Below are positions 48,532-56,860 of a stretch of DNA of 64,000 nt, in pieces. The notes below the pieces were generated by a model that was given only the letters and a program-made list of their open reading frames with translations, did not search any database and had not been told where the DNA came from. The stretch is from Sporosarcina sp. Te-1 (GTDB taxonomy: Bacteria > Bacillota > Bacilli > Bacillales_A > Planococcaceae), in NCBI RefSeq assembly GCF_017498505.1, contig NZ_CP071798.1:4017501-4081500 (forward strand), written 5' to 3'. The stretch's first letter is position 1. Each line of letters begins with the position of its first letter. A program made the position numbers and the translations under genes.

Positions 48532-48560
48532 ATGACCATCCAATAGGTGGTCATTTTTTT
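48532..48560 (+). terminator. Terminator after the pyruvyl transferase gene
   Basis: ATGACCATCC pairs with GGTGGTCAT around AATA with one bulge, followed by seven T. Confidence 0.82.
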
Positions 48561-48656
48561 ATTCCTACAGTTCCGCTTGACGGTATCCATTCTGCCCTTT
48601 ATTATGGTACTGTAAATTTTTTTTTAGTACCAACGTTGTAAAAAGGAGGCTGCCAT

Positions 48657-49217
48657 GTGAAAGAGAGGCTGCAACAGGCGGTTTTGGAATTGATTGTAGA
48701 GAAAGGGTTGAAATTCACGATAAGTGACATTGCTGCCAAAGTAGCGGTAAGTAAGAGGACTTTTTACGAACACTTTAGTTCGAAACAGCATATTATCGAG
48801 ACGATTGTGGACGAAGCAATTGAGGAAGTGAAACAGCGGGAACAGTCGATATTCCAAAGGAAAGATTGGTCTTGCGAACAAAAATTGAGGGCTATCTTAT
48901 TGATCGTACCCAGTGGACTGCAGGTTGGGGATACCGTGCTATTAGACCAGATGAAGCGGTTTGCTCCGAATGAGTGGCTAAAAATAGAGAAGCTTCTACG
49001 CGAGGAATGGGAGACGGTCCGACAGATTATTGAAATGGGCATACAAAACGGGGAATTCCGTCCAATGGATGTTCCGAGTGTCCTTCAAGTATTGCACGGG
49101 GCGTCCATGACGATTTTTGATCCTGAATTCTATATCCATTCTGGCAAACCGTTGTCTGAAGTTGTTGAGACAATGGTTGAGCTCGTGATGCATGGAATAG
49201 TAAATCGAAAGGAATGA
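48657..49217 (+). CDS. TetR/AcrR family transcriptional regulator
   Basis: 186 residues. The N-terminal helix-turn-helix is clear: FTISDIAAKVAVSKRTFYEH at about 21-40. The C-terminal ligand-binding region is diverged, as is usual. The GTG start has AAGGAGG seven bases upstream. It overlaps the SMR efflux gene by four bases, so it is expected to repress its own operon until an efflux substrate binds. The order TetR-SMR-DUF5360-like resembles B. subtilis yvaF-yvaE-yvaD as I remember it. Confidence 0.9.
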   Translation: MKERLQQAVLELIVEKGLKFTISDIAAKVAVSKRTFYEHFSSKQHIIETIVDEAIEEVKQREQSIFQRKDWSCEQKLRAILLIVPSGLQVGDTVLLDQMKRFAPNEWLKIEKLLREEWETVRQIIEMGIQNGEFRPMDVPSVLQVLHGASMTIFDPEFYIHSGKPLSEVVETMVELVMHGIVNRKE

Positions 49218-49594
49218 AGCACTTGGCTTGGATTTATTTGTCGATGGCCATCTTGTTCGAAATTATAGGGACCCTTTCTATGAAGATGTCCGAAGGGTTT
49301 ACAAAAGGTGTACCATCCATCTTTATGATCGTGTTTTACATACTCGCTTTCGCCAGCTTGAATTTTTCATTAAAGACTATACCGGTCAGCATTGCTTACG
49401 CCATCTGGTCTGGTATCGGGACAGCTGCAATCGCAGTTCTTGGATATTATTTCTTCAAGGAGACGCTGACTGTCACAAAGGTTATAGCTATCGGGCTTAT
49501 TATTGCCGGAGTGGTTTTATTAAATAGTGGTGATCATTTTGTTCTAAAAGCTCAAAGCGGAGAATCTTCGAGCTCACACGAGATGGAGGGGTAA
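49214..49594 (+). CDS. Small multidrug resistance (SMR) family efflux protein
   Basis: 126 residues, four transmembrane helices. The essential membrane glutamate is Glu16 in AILFEIIGTLSMKMSEGF; helix 3 has SIAYAIWSGIGTAAIAVLGY, the SMR signature. The C-terminal tail is polar. It exchanges protons for cationic drugs or quaternary ammonium compounds. SMR proteins may also export guanidinium or polyamines; the sequence does not decide. It starts inside the TetR stop. Confidence 0.92.
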   Translation: MKHLAWIYLSMAILFEIIGTLSMKMSEGFTKGVPSIFMIVFYILAFASLNFSLKTIPVSIAYAIWSGIGTAAIAVLGYYFFKETLTVTKVIAIGLIIAGVVLLNSGDHFVLKAQSGESSSSHEMEG

Positions 49595-49595
49595 C

Positions 49596-50024
49596 ATGGG
49601 CAGGATTCAACAAGAACCGTCGATGCGGGTTTTACAATGGTTTTTTATAGTGATTGATGTGTCTTTCATTTTGTACTTCGGTGCCACGGCACTTAAATTA
49701 ATCCCGGTGGAATATGCGTACTCGGATTATACAAATCCCATCCTAGTTGCATGGAATTGGTCCTTCTTTCCGCTTGATATGGCCATCTCTATCACTGGGC
49801 TGTCTTCCATCTATTTGCACCGCAAGGGTCGTCCGGAATGGAAACCATTTGCTTTGATTTCGCTTGTACTTACTTTTTGTTCGGGGCTGATGGCCATTTC
49901 CTATTGGACGCTCCGGTTGGAATTTGATATCAGTTGGTGGGCTTTAAATCTAGCTTTGATGCTGTATCCTTTGTTTTTTATTCCCCGTTTTATTAAATCA
50001 AGCCGTCTTGCAAGTCAACATTGA
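49596..50024 (+). CDS. Membrane protein, YvaD/DUF5360-like
   Basis: 142 residues with four predicted transmembrane helices (VLQWFFIVIDVSFILYFG, WNWSFFPLDMAISITGLS, FALISLVLTFCSGLMAIS, WWALNLALMLYPLFFIPRF). It starts one base after the SMR stop, with GGAGG six bases upstream. The match to the B. subtilis yvaD product is from memory of gene order and character, not alignment. It is co-transcribed with the efflux gene; its role is unknown. Confidence 0.72.
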   Translation: MGRIQQEPSMRVLQWFFIVIDVSFILYFGATALKLIPVEYAYSDYTNPILVAWNWSFFPLDMAISITGLSSIYLHRKGRPEWKPFALISLVLTFCSGLMAISYWTLRLEFDISWWALNLALMLYPLFFIPRFIKSSRLASQH

Positions 50025-50143
50025 GCTGAAACCTTTATCTTTCTCTCTGTATTCCTTTGCTCTCGAGCAGGGAAGAGGGTTTTCGACCCTGCATCACGAA
50101 TAGTAGCAAGGGAAGAAACGAATGCAATTGAGGGGGATGAACG

Positions 50144-51313
50144 ATGAAGAATAAAGAGATGTTATTAATTCCGGGGCCGACCCCGGTTGGCGATTCCATT
50201 TATGATGCGATGGCTGGGGAGACAAGAGGACATACGGATCCCCGTTTTGTCGCCACTTATAAGCAGGCCATCGAGCAGACCCGCGAATTGTTGAAAACCG
50301 ATGGTGAAGTGTTTGTTATTTCTGGTTCCGGCACGGTTGCCATGGAAATGGCTCTTGTTAACACGGTAGCTGCTGGGGAACGGTTGTTGATCATCAGTCA
50401 CGGCTATTTCGGGGACCGCTTTATCAAACTCGCTAAAGCGTTCGGAATTGAGATGGATGTATTGCAAGCTGAGTGGGGACAGCAGGTATCCATAGAGGAA
50501 GTGGAAAAGAAACTCGATGAGCATACATACAAGGCGGTCACAGTGACACATGCCGATACGTCAACAGGTGTGGCAGCAGATTTGGACCGTCTCGTCCCAC
50601 TCATAAAAAAACACGGGGCTCTCGTTATCGTGGATGGCGTTTGTGCGACGGCGGCGATGGAAGAGGACATGAGCAAAGAATACGGAAGTCCCGACTATAA
50701 AATTGATATTGTTCTTACAGGATCTCAAAAAGCGATCGGTGTCCCGCCTGGCCTTGCCATTGTCGCATTCAATCAAACTGCACTAAAGGCGAGAGAAGCA
50801 ATCGGGCAGGTGCCGGCCTATTATTGCGATATTCATAATTGGATTCCGATCATGCAAAATCCGGCCAACTATTTCGCAACGCCACCCGTCAATCTGATTT
50901 ACGCTTATGAGGAAGGAATGAAACTCGTCCTTGCCGAAGGGATGGACAAGCGGACCGCACGTCATGCAGCATTCGGCCGTGCTGTTCGTACCGCTTTACG
51001 GGAATACGGTATGACCCCGCTCGCTTCAGAAGAGGTCGCGGCCTCGACATTAAGCTGTATCCTCTATCCCGAAGGTGTGAATGACGCGGATTTCCGGGCT
51101 TCCCTTGCTGAAAAAGGAATTATTGTCGCAGGTGCGTTAGCCCATTTGGCTGGCAAAGCATTCCGGGTTGGACATATGGGGAACACGACAGAAGACATGC
51201 TTGCAGGCGCGATCCGTGCCATCGGCGAAGTGCTCCAGGAGTTGGGACGCACTGTAGATATCGAAAAAGCCGTCAACCAATTTTCCGAACTTGTCTCCGC
51301 GAATGTTCAATAA
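50144..51313 (+). CDS. Class V PLP-dependent aminotransferase (alanine/serine-glyoxylate type)
   Basis: 389 residues. The family begins with LLIPGPTPVGDSIYDAM and GHTDPRF; the PLP-contacting region ISGSGTVAMEMAL is near residue 60; the aspartate of IVDGVCATAA near 170; and the Schiff-base lysine is in LTGSQKAIGVPPG near residue 196. The C-terminal HMGNTTEDML fits alanine-glyoxylate aminotransferases, whose relatives include PucG (ureidoglycine-glyoxylate). No purine genes are nearby, so the amino donor is open. A strong terminator follows; it is monocistronic. Confidence 0.88.
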   Translation: MKNKEMLLIPGPTPVGDSIYDAMAGETRGHTDPRFVATYKQAIEQTRELLKTDGEVFVISGSGTVAMEMALVNTVAAGERLLIISHGYFGDRFIKLAKAFGIEMDVLQAEWGQQVSIEEVEKKLDEHTYKAVTVTHADTSTGVAADLDRLVPLIKKHGALVIVDGVCATAAMEEDMSKEYGSPDYKIDIVLTGSQKAIGVPPGLAIVAFNQTALKAREAIGQVPAYYCDIHNWIPIMQNPANYFATPPVNLIYAYEEGMKLVLAEGMDKRTARHAAFGRAVRTALREYGMTPLASEEVAASTLSCILYPEGVNDADFRASLAEKGIIVAGALAHLAGKAFRVGHMGNTTEDMLAGAIRAIGEVLQELGRTVDIEKAVNQFSELVSANVQ

Positions 51314-51316
51314 TGC

Positions 51317-51352
51317 AGAACGCCAGGTAATGTACCCCTGGCGTTCTTTTAT
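51317..51352 (+). terminator. Terminator after the aminotransferase gene
   Basis: AGAACGCCAGG (51317-51327) pairs perfectly with CCTGGCGTTCT (51337-51347), followed by TTTATTTT. The stem shares GAACGCCAG with the 20-bp repeat array at 36479. Confidence 0.9.
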
Positions 51353-51415
51353 TTTGCAGCTGGTTGCTTTATATCTCCGGCGATCAATGGACCATACTAC
51401 TCTCACATTCAGTTC

Positions 51416-52270
51416 TCATCGTTCTTCTCGTTTCACTTCCACCCCAATATCCGGATGGTCGGTAAAGATGCCATCCGCACCCCATTCATATAATCGACGC
51501 ATGACTTCTTCTTCGTTTACCGTGTACGGATGGATATCCAGTCCGTGTCGATGAAATTGATTGATCAATTCTTTTGAGACGACATCCTTGTTAATTCCAA
51601 TGCCGGAAGCATACTTGTTCAATTTCTGGAAATCTGATTCTTTGAAGGAGGGCGCCTTGTCAAAGGAATACAATTGGATCAACGGAATGTCTGGTTCCAA
51701 TTTGTGAATTCGCTGTAAGCTTTTACGGTCGAATGATTGCAAGATAATTCGAGGAGGATTCTGGTTGCCATCCAGGAGTCCGAAGTCCCGCAATTCAGCA
51801 ATCAAGTCTTCCTCCATGCCAGGATAGCTAGCAGGCGTTTTCAATTCAATATAGTAGTTGACATCCGCCCCGAACCGTTCCAGCACTTCCTCTAGGCTGA
51901 TCAGTCCCTCATTTGTCTTCTCTGCACTTTCCAAAACGGTTTGCCTTTGTCCTGTACCTTCCTCGTGCAAGGTCTTCAGTTCCTCATATGTCAAATCCGC
52001 AACAGCGATTTCCTTTTGTTGATTGACGATAAATCGATTATGCATGACAACGAGTTTGCCGTCTTTCGTTTGTTGAAGATCAAGCTCCAAATAATCCGCA
52101 CGCATTTGAATCGCGAGTTCATAAGCACCGATTGTATGCTCAGGCGCGTAAGCGGAGGCACCGCGATGTGCGATAACTAGAAAATTATTTTCGGGTAATG
52201 GCACGGGCTTTGCTGGTTGTTCGCAGCCTGCCAGGAAAAGTAGGAAACTGATCAGAAAAAACTTTTTCAT
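51416..52270 (-). CDS. Glycerophosphodiester phosphodiesterase lipoprotein
   Basis: 284 residues. It hydrolyses glycerophosphodiesters to glycerol-3-phosphate and an alcohol, outside the membrane. The lipoprotein signal ends LFLAGCEQ (Cys16). The GDPD barrel carries the catalytic histidine in IAHRGASAYAPEHTIGAYEL, the metal-binding YLELDLQQTKDGKLVVMHN, YIELKTP, and VNEEEVMRRLYEWGADGIFT near the end. GGGGTGG precedes the ATG. It is divergent from the Ugp-like ABC importer, which would take up the product. Confidence 0.92.
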   Translation of the reverse strand: MKKFFLISFLLFLAGCEQPAKPVPLPENNFLVIAHRGASAYAPEHTIGAYELAIQMRADYLELDLQQTKDGKLVVMHNRFIVNQQKEIAVADLTYEELKTLHEEGTGQRQTVLESAEKTNEGLISLEEVLERFGADVNYYIELKTPASYPGMEEDLIAELRDFGLLDGNQNPPRIILQSFDRKSLQRIHKLEPDIPLIQLYSFDKAPSFKESDFQKLNKYASGIGINKDVVSKELINQFHRHGLDIHPYTVNEEEVMRRLYEWGADGIFTDHPDIGVEVKREER

Positions 52271-52426
52271 GAGATATCCACCCCTACGAATATACTAAAC
52301 TAACACTGACTAAAAGAAAAATCGAAATTAGCAGGAAAAACAAAATCTTTTATCGAATTATGTCTAAGAAGATTCAGAAGACTTATCAAGATGGCAATGA
52401 CAAATTGTCAGAAAGGAATTTGATTC

Positions 52427-53560
52427 ATGAAAAAAGTGGAACTGATCAATGTTTCAAAATCATACGACAAGCAAGTGGACGTTATTTCGAATATAAACGT
52501 CACGATTGAGCCAGGCGAGTTTTTTGTTCTTATCGGACCGTCCGGTTGTGGAAAAAGTACGATGCTTCGGATGATCGCAGGATTGGAGGAAATAACGGGG
52601 GGGACGTTGAAAATCGGGGAGAAAGTCGCAAACCATTTATCTCCGGATCGACGGGATTTGTCTATGGTGTTCCAAAATTATGCACTGTATCCCCACTTGA
52701 CGGTCCAACAGAATATCACGTTCGGACTGGATGTCAAGCGGATGAAAAAGGAGGAACAGAAACAGAAAGCGGAGGAAGTTGCTCAATTGCTAGGTTTGAC
52801 GGACTATCTCGGCAGAAAACCGAGGGAGCTGTCAGGCGGGCAGCGTCAACGTGTCGCGCTCGCCCGGGCGATTGTCAGTGAAACACCGATTTGTCTTATG
52901 GATGAACCATTGTCCAATCTTGACGCCAAGCTGCGGGCGCATATGCGGTCTGAAATCAGAAGGATTCAACGTTCTCTCGGCATTACAATGATTTACGTGA
53001 CACATGATCAGGTGGAGGCGATGACGATGGGGGATCGGATTATGATTCTCCATGAAGGGAAAATCCAGCAGATCGGAAAACCGATTGACATCTATAATCA
53101 TCCTGCGAATCCATTTGTCGCGACATTTATCGGATCACCGCCGATGAATCTTTCAGAGGCGGAGCTGGATGAAACGAAATCTCATTTGATCATCGGGAAG
53201 GATCTTCGATTGCCGTTGCCGAAGGGAGACGATATAGATCTCTCGAAACGGAAATTGACGGTAGGAGTTCGTCCGGAAAACCTGCATCCAGCCACAAATG
53301 AAAGTACTGATGGTTCCTTGTTCGATGTCACGGTGACCAATGTGGAGGTTCTTGGGAATGAGACGATTTTTTCTTTTCTAGTGGGCGAAAAGGAATGGAT
53401 GGCGAAGTGGACCGGACAGTGGCATATCAACATTGGCGATCGCCTGCCGATTCGGATGGATTTTGATACGCTGTCCATTTTTGACCGGGAGGATGGCCAA
53501 CTGCTCAAGAAGACAATCGATCAAAGCCATCATGTCGCGCAACAAGAGGTGGTCGAATGA
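52427..53560 (+). CDS. ABC transporter ATP-binding protein (UgpC/MsmK type)
   Basis: ATPase of a carbohydrate-type importer, 377 residues. Walker A GPSGCGKST near 38, Q-loop VFQNYALYP, signature LSGGQRQRVALARA near 135, Walker B CLMDEPLSNLDAKL near 155, and the H-loop histidine in YVTHDQVEAMTMGDR. The C-terminal part (about 240-377) is a TOBE/MalK-like regulatory domain (GVRPENLHP). It overlaps the permease gene by four bases. With the divergent GDPD gene, glycerol-3-phosphate or a glycerophosphodiester is the likely cargo. Confidence 0.92.
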   Translation: MKKVELINVSKSYDKQVDVISNINVTIEPGEFFVLIGPSGCGKSTMLRMIAGLEEITGGTLKIGEKVANHLSPDRRDLSMVFQNYALYPHLTVQQNITFGLDVKRMKKEEQKQKAEEVAQLLGLTDYLGRKPRELSGGQRQRVALARAIVSETPICLMDEPLSNLDAKLRAHMRSEIRRIQRSLGITMIYVTHDQVEAMTMGDRIMILHEGKIQQIGKPIDIYNHPANPFVATFIGSPPMNLSEAELDETKSHLIIGKDLRLPLPKGDDIDLSKRKLTVGVRPENLHPATNESTDGSLFDVTVTNVEVLGNETIFSFLVGEKEWMAKWTGQWHINIGDRLPIRMDFDTLSIFDREDGQLLKKTIDQSHHVAQQEVVE

Positions 53561-54453
53561 ATACAGCCGGATCTTTTTGGCGACGTTCCATTAATGGTCG
53601 GACGGCACTCCTGTATTTATTGCCATCGATCATCCTATTTACGGTATTTGTTTTTTATCCGATGTTCCGGACGATCTATCTCAGTTTTTTTCTGACCGAT
53701 CAAGCCGGAAATGCTGCCATCCAGGTCGGTTTTGAAAACTACCAATACTTGTTGGGCTCGTCGGAGTTTCTAAACAGTATGAAAGCAACGCTCCTTTTTG
53801 TCCTTTATACCGTTCCAATCGGCGTAATCCTTGCCCTTTTCTTTGCCTTGCTGGCGAACGAGAAATTGAAGGGAATCGGCTTTTTCCGGACGCTGTATTC
53901 TTCAACGATGGGGGTATCGGTGGCGGCTTCTTCTGTCATTTGGCTGTTCATGTTTAACCCGAGCATTGGAATGTTCAATCGGCTCTTGCAGGCGGTCGGC
54001 CTCCCGCAAATCCAATGGCTGCTCGATCCCGAGTGGGCGCTTCTCTCGGTTTCCATGTCGACAATTTGGATGAATATCGGCTTTTCCTTCTTGATCTTAC
54101 TAGGCGGCCTTCAAAATATTGATGAACATTTATACGAGAGTTCTCGGATTGATGGGGCGGGCTACTTTTACAGATTGCGGCGCATTACCTTGCCGATGCT
54201 ATCTCCGACGTTATTTTTCATTATTACGATTTCGCTTATCAATGCATTTCAGACCTTTGGACAAATCGACATCTTGACGAAAGGCGGGCCTTCTCAATCG
54301 ACGAATCTGATTGTGTATTCGATTTACCGTGAAGCGTTTATTAATTATCAATTCGGAACCGCAAGCGCACAAGCAGTCATTTTGTTCATCATCATATTAA
54401 TTGTTACGATTCTGCAGTTCAAATTAGGGGAGAGGAAGGTGCATTATCAATGA
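53557..54453 (+). CDS. ABC sugar-type permease (UgpA-like)
   Basis: 298 residues, six transmembrane helices. The EAA-type loop that contacts the ATPase reads YESSRIDGAGYFYRLRRITLPML near residue 190. It forms the translocation path with the next permease. It starts over the ATPase stop (ATGA). Confidence 0.9.
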   Translation: MNTAGSFWRRSINGRTALLYLLPSIILFTVFVFYPMFRTIYLSFFLTDQAGNAAIQVGFENYQYLLGSSEFLNSMKATLLFVLYTVPIGVILALFFALLANEKLKGIGFFRTLYSSTMGVSVAASSVIWLFMFNPSIGMFNRLLQAVGLPQIQWLLDPEWALLSVSMSTIWMNIGFSFLILLGGLQNIDEHLYESSRIDGAGYFYRLRRITLPMLSPTLFFIITISLINAFQTFGQIDILTKGGPSQSTNLIVYSIYREAFINYQFGTASAQAVILFIIILIVTILQFKLGERKVHYQ

Positions 54454-55268
54454 AAACAAGCCTTCCTGCGAAAATATGGATTTATTTCTTATTAATTGTC
54501 ACGTCGTTACTAGTTTTTTTCCCTGTTCTTTATGCATTTATGATTTCATTCATGACCGCTCCGGAAATCATACAGGGACGCTTCTTCCCAAAAGAGATCA
54601 GTTTGGAGAACTATGCCAAAGTGTTCGATCGCTTGCCGTTGCTCAGTTATTTGCTGAATAGCTTCATCGTTTCGATTAGTGTCATGCTCGGGCAACTCGT
54701 CGTCTGCAGTCTAGCTGCATATGCTTTTGTATTTTTCAAGTTTAAAGGGCGGGATTTCATCTTCTTTCTCTTTATTTCAACGATGATGATTCCGTGGGAA
54801 GCGACGATGATTCCGAACGTGTTCACAATCCGGAAGCTGGATTGGTTCAATACATACCAAGGGCTGACGCTGCCATTCTTCGCCTTGGCATTCGGGACTT
54901 TCTTGCTTAGGCAGCATTTCCTGACGATACCAAAAGAGCTTCATGAGGCATCCCAGATTGCTGGTTTGAGCCGATTCAAGTTTTTTTGGAAAGTGGTCCT
55001 TCCTATTTCCAAGACTAGTCTCGTTACGCTTGGGGCATACGGATTTTTGACGACATGGAACATGTACCTATGGCCGCTGCTCATCACGACCAATCAGTCT
55101 GTCCGAACCGTGCAGATCGGACTGAAGCAATTACAGTCCCAAGAAATAGCGACCGAATGGGGGGTGGTCATGGCGGGTGTCATTGTCGTCATCATTCCGA
55201 CGCTATTATTGCTCTTTATCGGACAAAAGCAATTGCAGAAAGGATTATCGCAAGGCGCATTGAAATGA
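54450..55268 (+). CDS. ABC sugar-type permease (UgpE-like)
   Basis: 272 residues, six transmembrane helices. The EAA loop is HEASQIAGLSRFKFFWKVVLP near residue 170. It starts with ATGA over the previous stop. The C-terminal IGQKQLQKGLSQGALK matches the usual end of this permease group (xxFxxGLxxGAxKG). Confidence 0.9.
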   Translation: MKTSLPAKIWIYFLLIVTSLLVFFPVLYAFMISFMTAPEIIQGRFFPKEISLENYAKVFDRLPLLSYLLNSFIVSISVMLGQLVVCSLAAYAFVFFKFKGRDFIFFLFISTMMIPWEATMIPNVFTIRKLDWFNTYQGLTLPFFALAFGTFLLRQHFLTIPKELHEASQIAGLSRFKFFWKVVLPISKTSLVTLGAYGFLTTWNMYLWPLLITTNQSVRTVQIGLKQLQSQEIATEWGVVMAGVIVVIIPTLLLLFIGQKQLQKGLSQGALK

Positions 55269-55311
55269 TGCAAGTTGTTTGCGAATAAAACCAAAGGGGT
55301 GTAGGTAGGAA

Positions 55312-56685
55312 ATGAAAAGAATGGGCAGAAATCCACTTTTATGGCTTCTTATTTTAGCTATGGCCATCCTGACGGCCTGTACGAACAGTGACAGCAATAC
55401 GAATAGCGAGTCTTCAACGGAAGATTCGGGAGAAAAGAAAGAACCGGCTAAAACTGAGGATGGCAAAGTGTCGATCGAGTTCTGGCATGCGATGTCGGGA
55501 ACAGGTCAAGAGTCGATTGATTCAATCGTCAACGGGTTCAATGAGTCGCAAGATAAATATGAGGTGAAAGCCGAATATCAGGGATCCTATGAAGAATCTT
55601 TGACAAAATTGCGCAGTGTCGGTGGAACGAAAGACGCGCCTGCCATTACACAAGTCTTTGAGGTCGGGACAAAATACATGATTGAGAGCGGATATATCGA
55701 GCCGATGCAATCATTCATCGATAAAGACAATTACGACGTATCCCAGCTAGAGGAAAATATATTGAATTACTATCGAGTGGATGGAGACCTCTATTCTATG
55801 CCGTTCAACTCTTCCACACCGGTGATGATTTACAACAAGGATGCATTCAAGGAAGCTGGACTGGATCCGGAAAAGGCGCCTGAGACATTTGCCGATGTCA
55901 TTGCGGCAGCGGAGAAATTGACCACGGATGAAATGAAGGGCTTCTCTATGCTGACCTACGGATGGTTCTTCGAGCAGCTTGTGGCAACACAAGGCGGTCT
56001 TTATGTGAATGAAAACAACGGCCGCACGGGAGACGCCACAGAAGCGGTTTTCAATGGGCCAGAAGGACGGAATGTTTTTGATTTCCTAGATCGGATGAAC
56101 AAGGCTGGTACGTTCGGAAACTTCGGAACAAACTGGGATGATATCCGTGCGGCATTTGCTACCGGAAAAGTTGCCATGTACATGGATTCTTCTGCTGGTG
56201 TTGCAGGAGCCATCGCGAATGCGCCGTTTGAAGTGGGTGTCGCGTATATTCCACATGCCGACGAAGTGAAACGCAATGGCGTAGTCATTGGCGGAGCCTC
56301 TCTCTGGATGTCGAAAGGGATTGCGGAAGAGGAGCAGAAAGCGGCTTGGGAATTCATGAAGTACTTGACGACACCGGAAGTGCAAGCGAAATGGCATCTG
56401 GATACTGGTTATTTCGCCATCAACCCGAAAGCATATGAAGAAGAAAATGTGAAAGCGAAGTGGGCGGAATATCCACAGTTCAAAGTAACGGTCGATCAGC
56501 TGCAAGATACCGTGCCTGGCTATGCGACACAAGGGGCGCTTATCTCAGTGTTCCCGGAATCCAGGCAGCAGATTGTCACAGCTTTAGAAGAATTATATCA
56601 AGGGAAAGACCCGCAAGAGGTGCTTGATAAAGCCGTGGAAGGTACGAACCGCGCAATGGAAATAGCAAATAAGACCAAGAAATAA
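55312..56685 (+). CDS. ABC substrate-binding lipoprotein (UgpB-like)
   Basis: 457 residues. The lipoprotein signal ends ILTACTN (Cys23), followed by a Ser/Asn/Glu-rich linker. The extracellular solute-binding fold begins VSIEFWHAMSGTGQESIDSI, which is characteristic of UgpB (glycerol-3-phosphate) rather than maltose binders, and ends with VLDKAVEGTNRAMEIANK. Together with the GDPD gene this supports a glycerol-3-phosphate/glycerophosphodiester importer. A perfect terminator follows. Confidence 0.9.
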   Translation: MKRMGRNPLLWLLILAMAILTACTNSDSNTNSESSTEDSGEKKEPAKTEDGKVSIEFWHAMSGTGQESIDSIVNGFNESQDKYEVKAEYQGSYEESLTKLRSVGGTKDAPAITQVFEVGTKYMIESGYIEPMQSFIDKDNYDVSQLEENILNYYRVDGDLYSMPFNSSTPVMIYNKDAFKEAGLDPEKAPETFADVIAAAEKLTTDEMKGFSMLTYGWFFEQLVATQGGLYVNENNGRTGDATEAVFNGPEGRNVFDFLDRMNKAGTFGNFGTNWDDIRAAFATGKVAMYMDSSAGVAGAIANAPFEVGVAYIPHADEVKRNGVVIGGASLWMSKGIAEEEQKAAWEFMKYLTTPEVQAKWHLDTGYFAINPKAYEEENVKAKWAEYPQFKVTVDQLQDTVPGYATQGALISVFPESRQQIVTALEELYQGKDPQEVLDKAVEGTNRAMEIANKTKK

Positions 56686-56690
56686 TGTGA

Positions 56691-56724
56691 AAGCACCTTT
56701 GCCTCACTAGGCAAAGGTGCTTTT
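56691..56724 (+). terminator. Terminator after the ABC importer operon
   Basis: AAGCACCTTTGCC (56691-56703) pairs perfectly with GGCAAAGGTGCTT (56710-56722), then TTTTG. Confidence 0.92.
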
Positions 56725-56762
56725 GTCATATGACTGTAAATAGAGGAATATTTCTACGAATC

Positions 56763-56791
56763 TTTCAAATGCTATGATATAGTTGTATAGT
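56763..56791 (+). promoter_or_regulatory. Predicted promoter for the SLH nucleotidase gene
   Basis: Two overlapping options: TTTCAA-17-TATAGT (56763-56791), or the extended -10 TGCTATGAT (56770-56778). A hairpin with AGTGCT/AGCACT ends (56789-56827) follows in the leader. Confidence 0.5.
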
Positions 56792-56860
56792 GCTTGACCT
56801 CTAATGGTTTTAAGCTGCTTTAGCACTTAAAATAGATAAAGGAAATAAGGAGATGAAGGA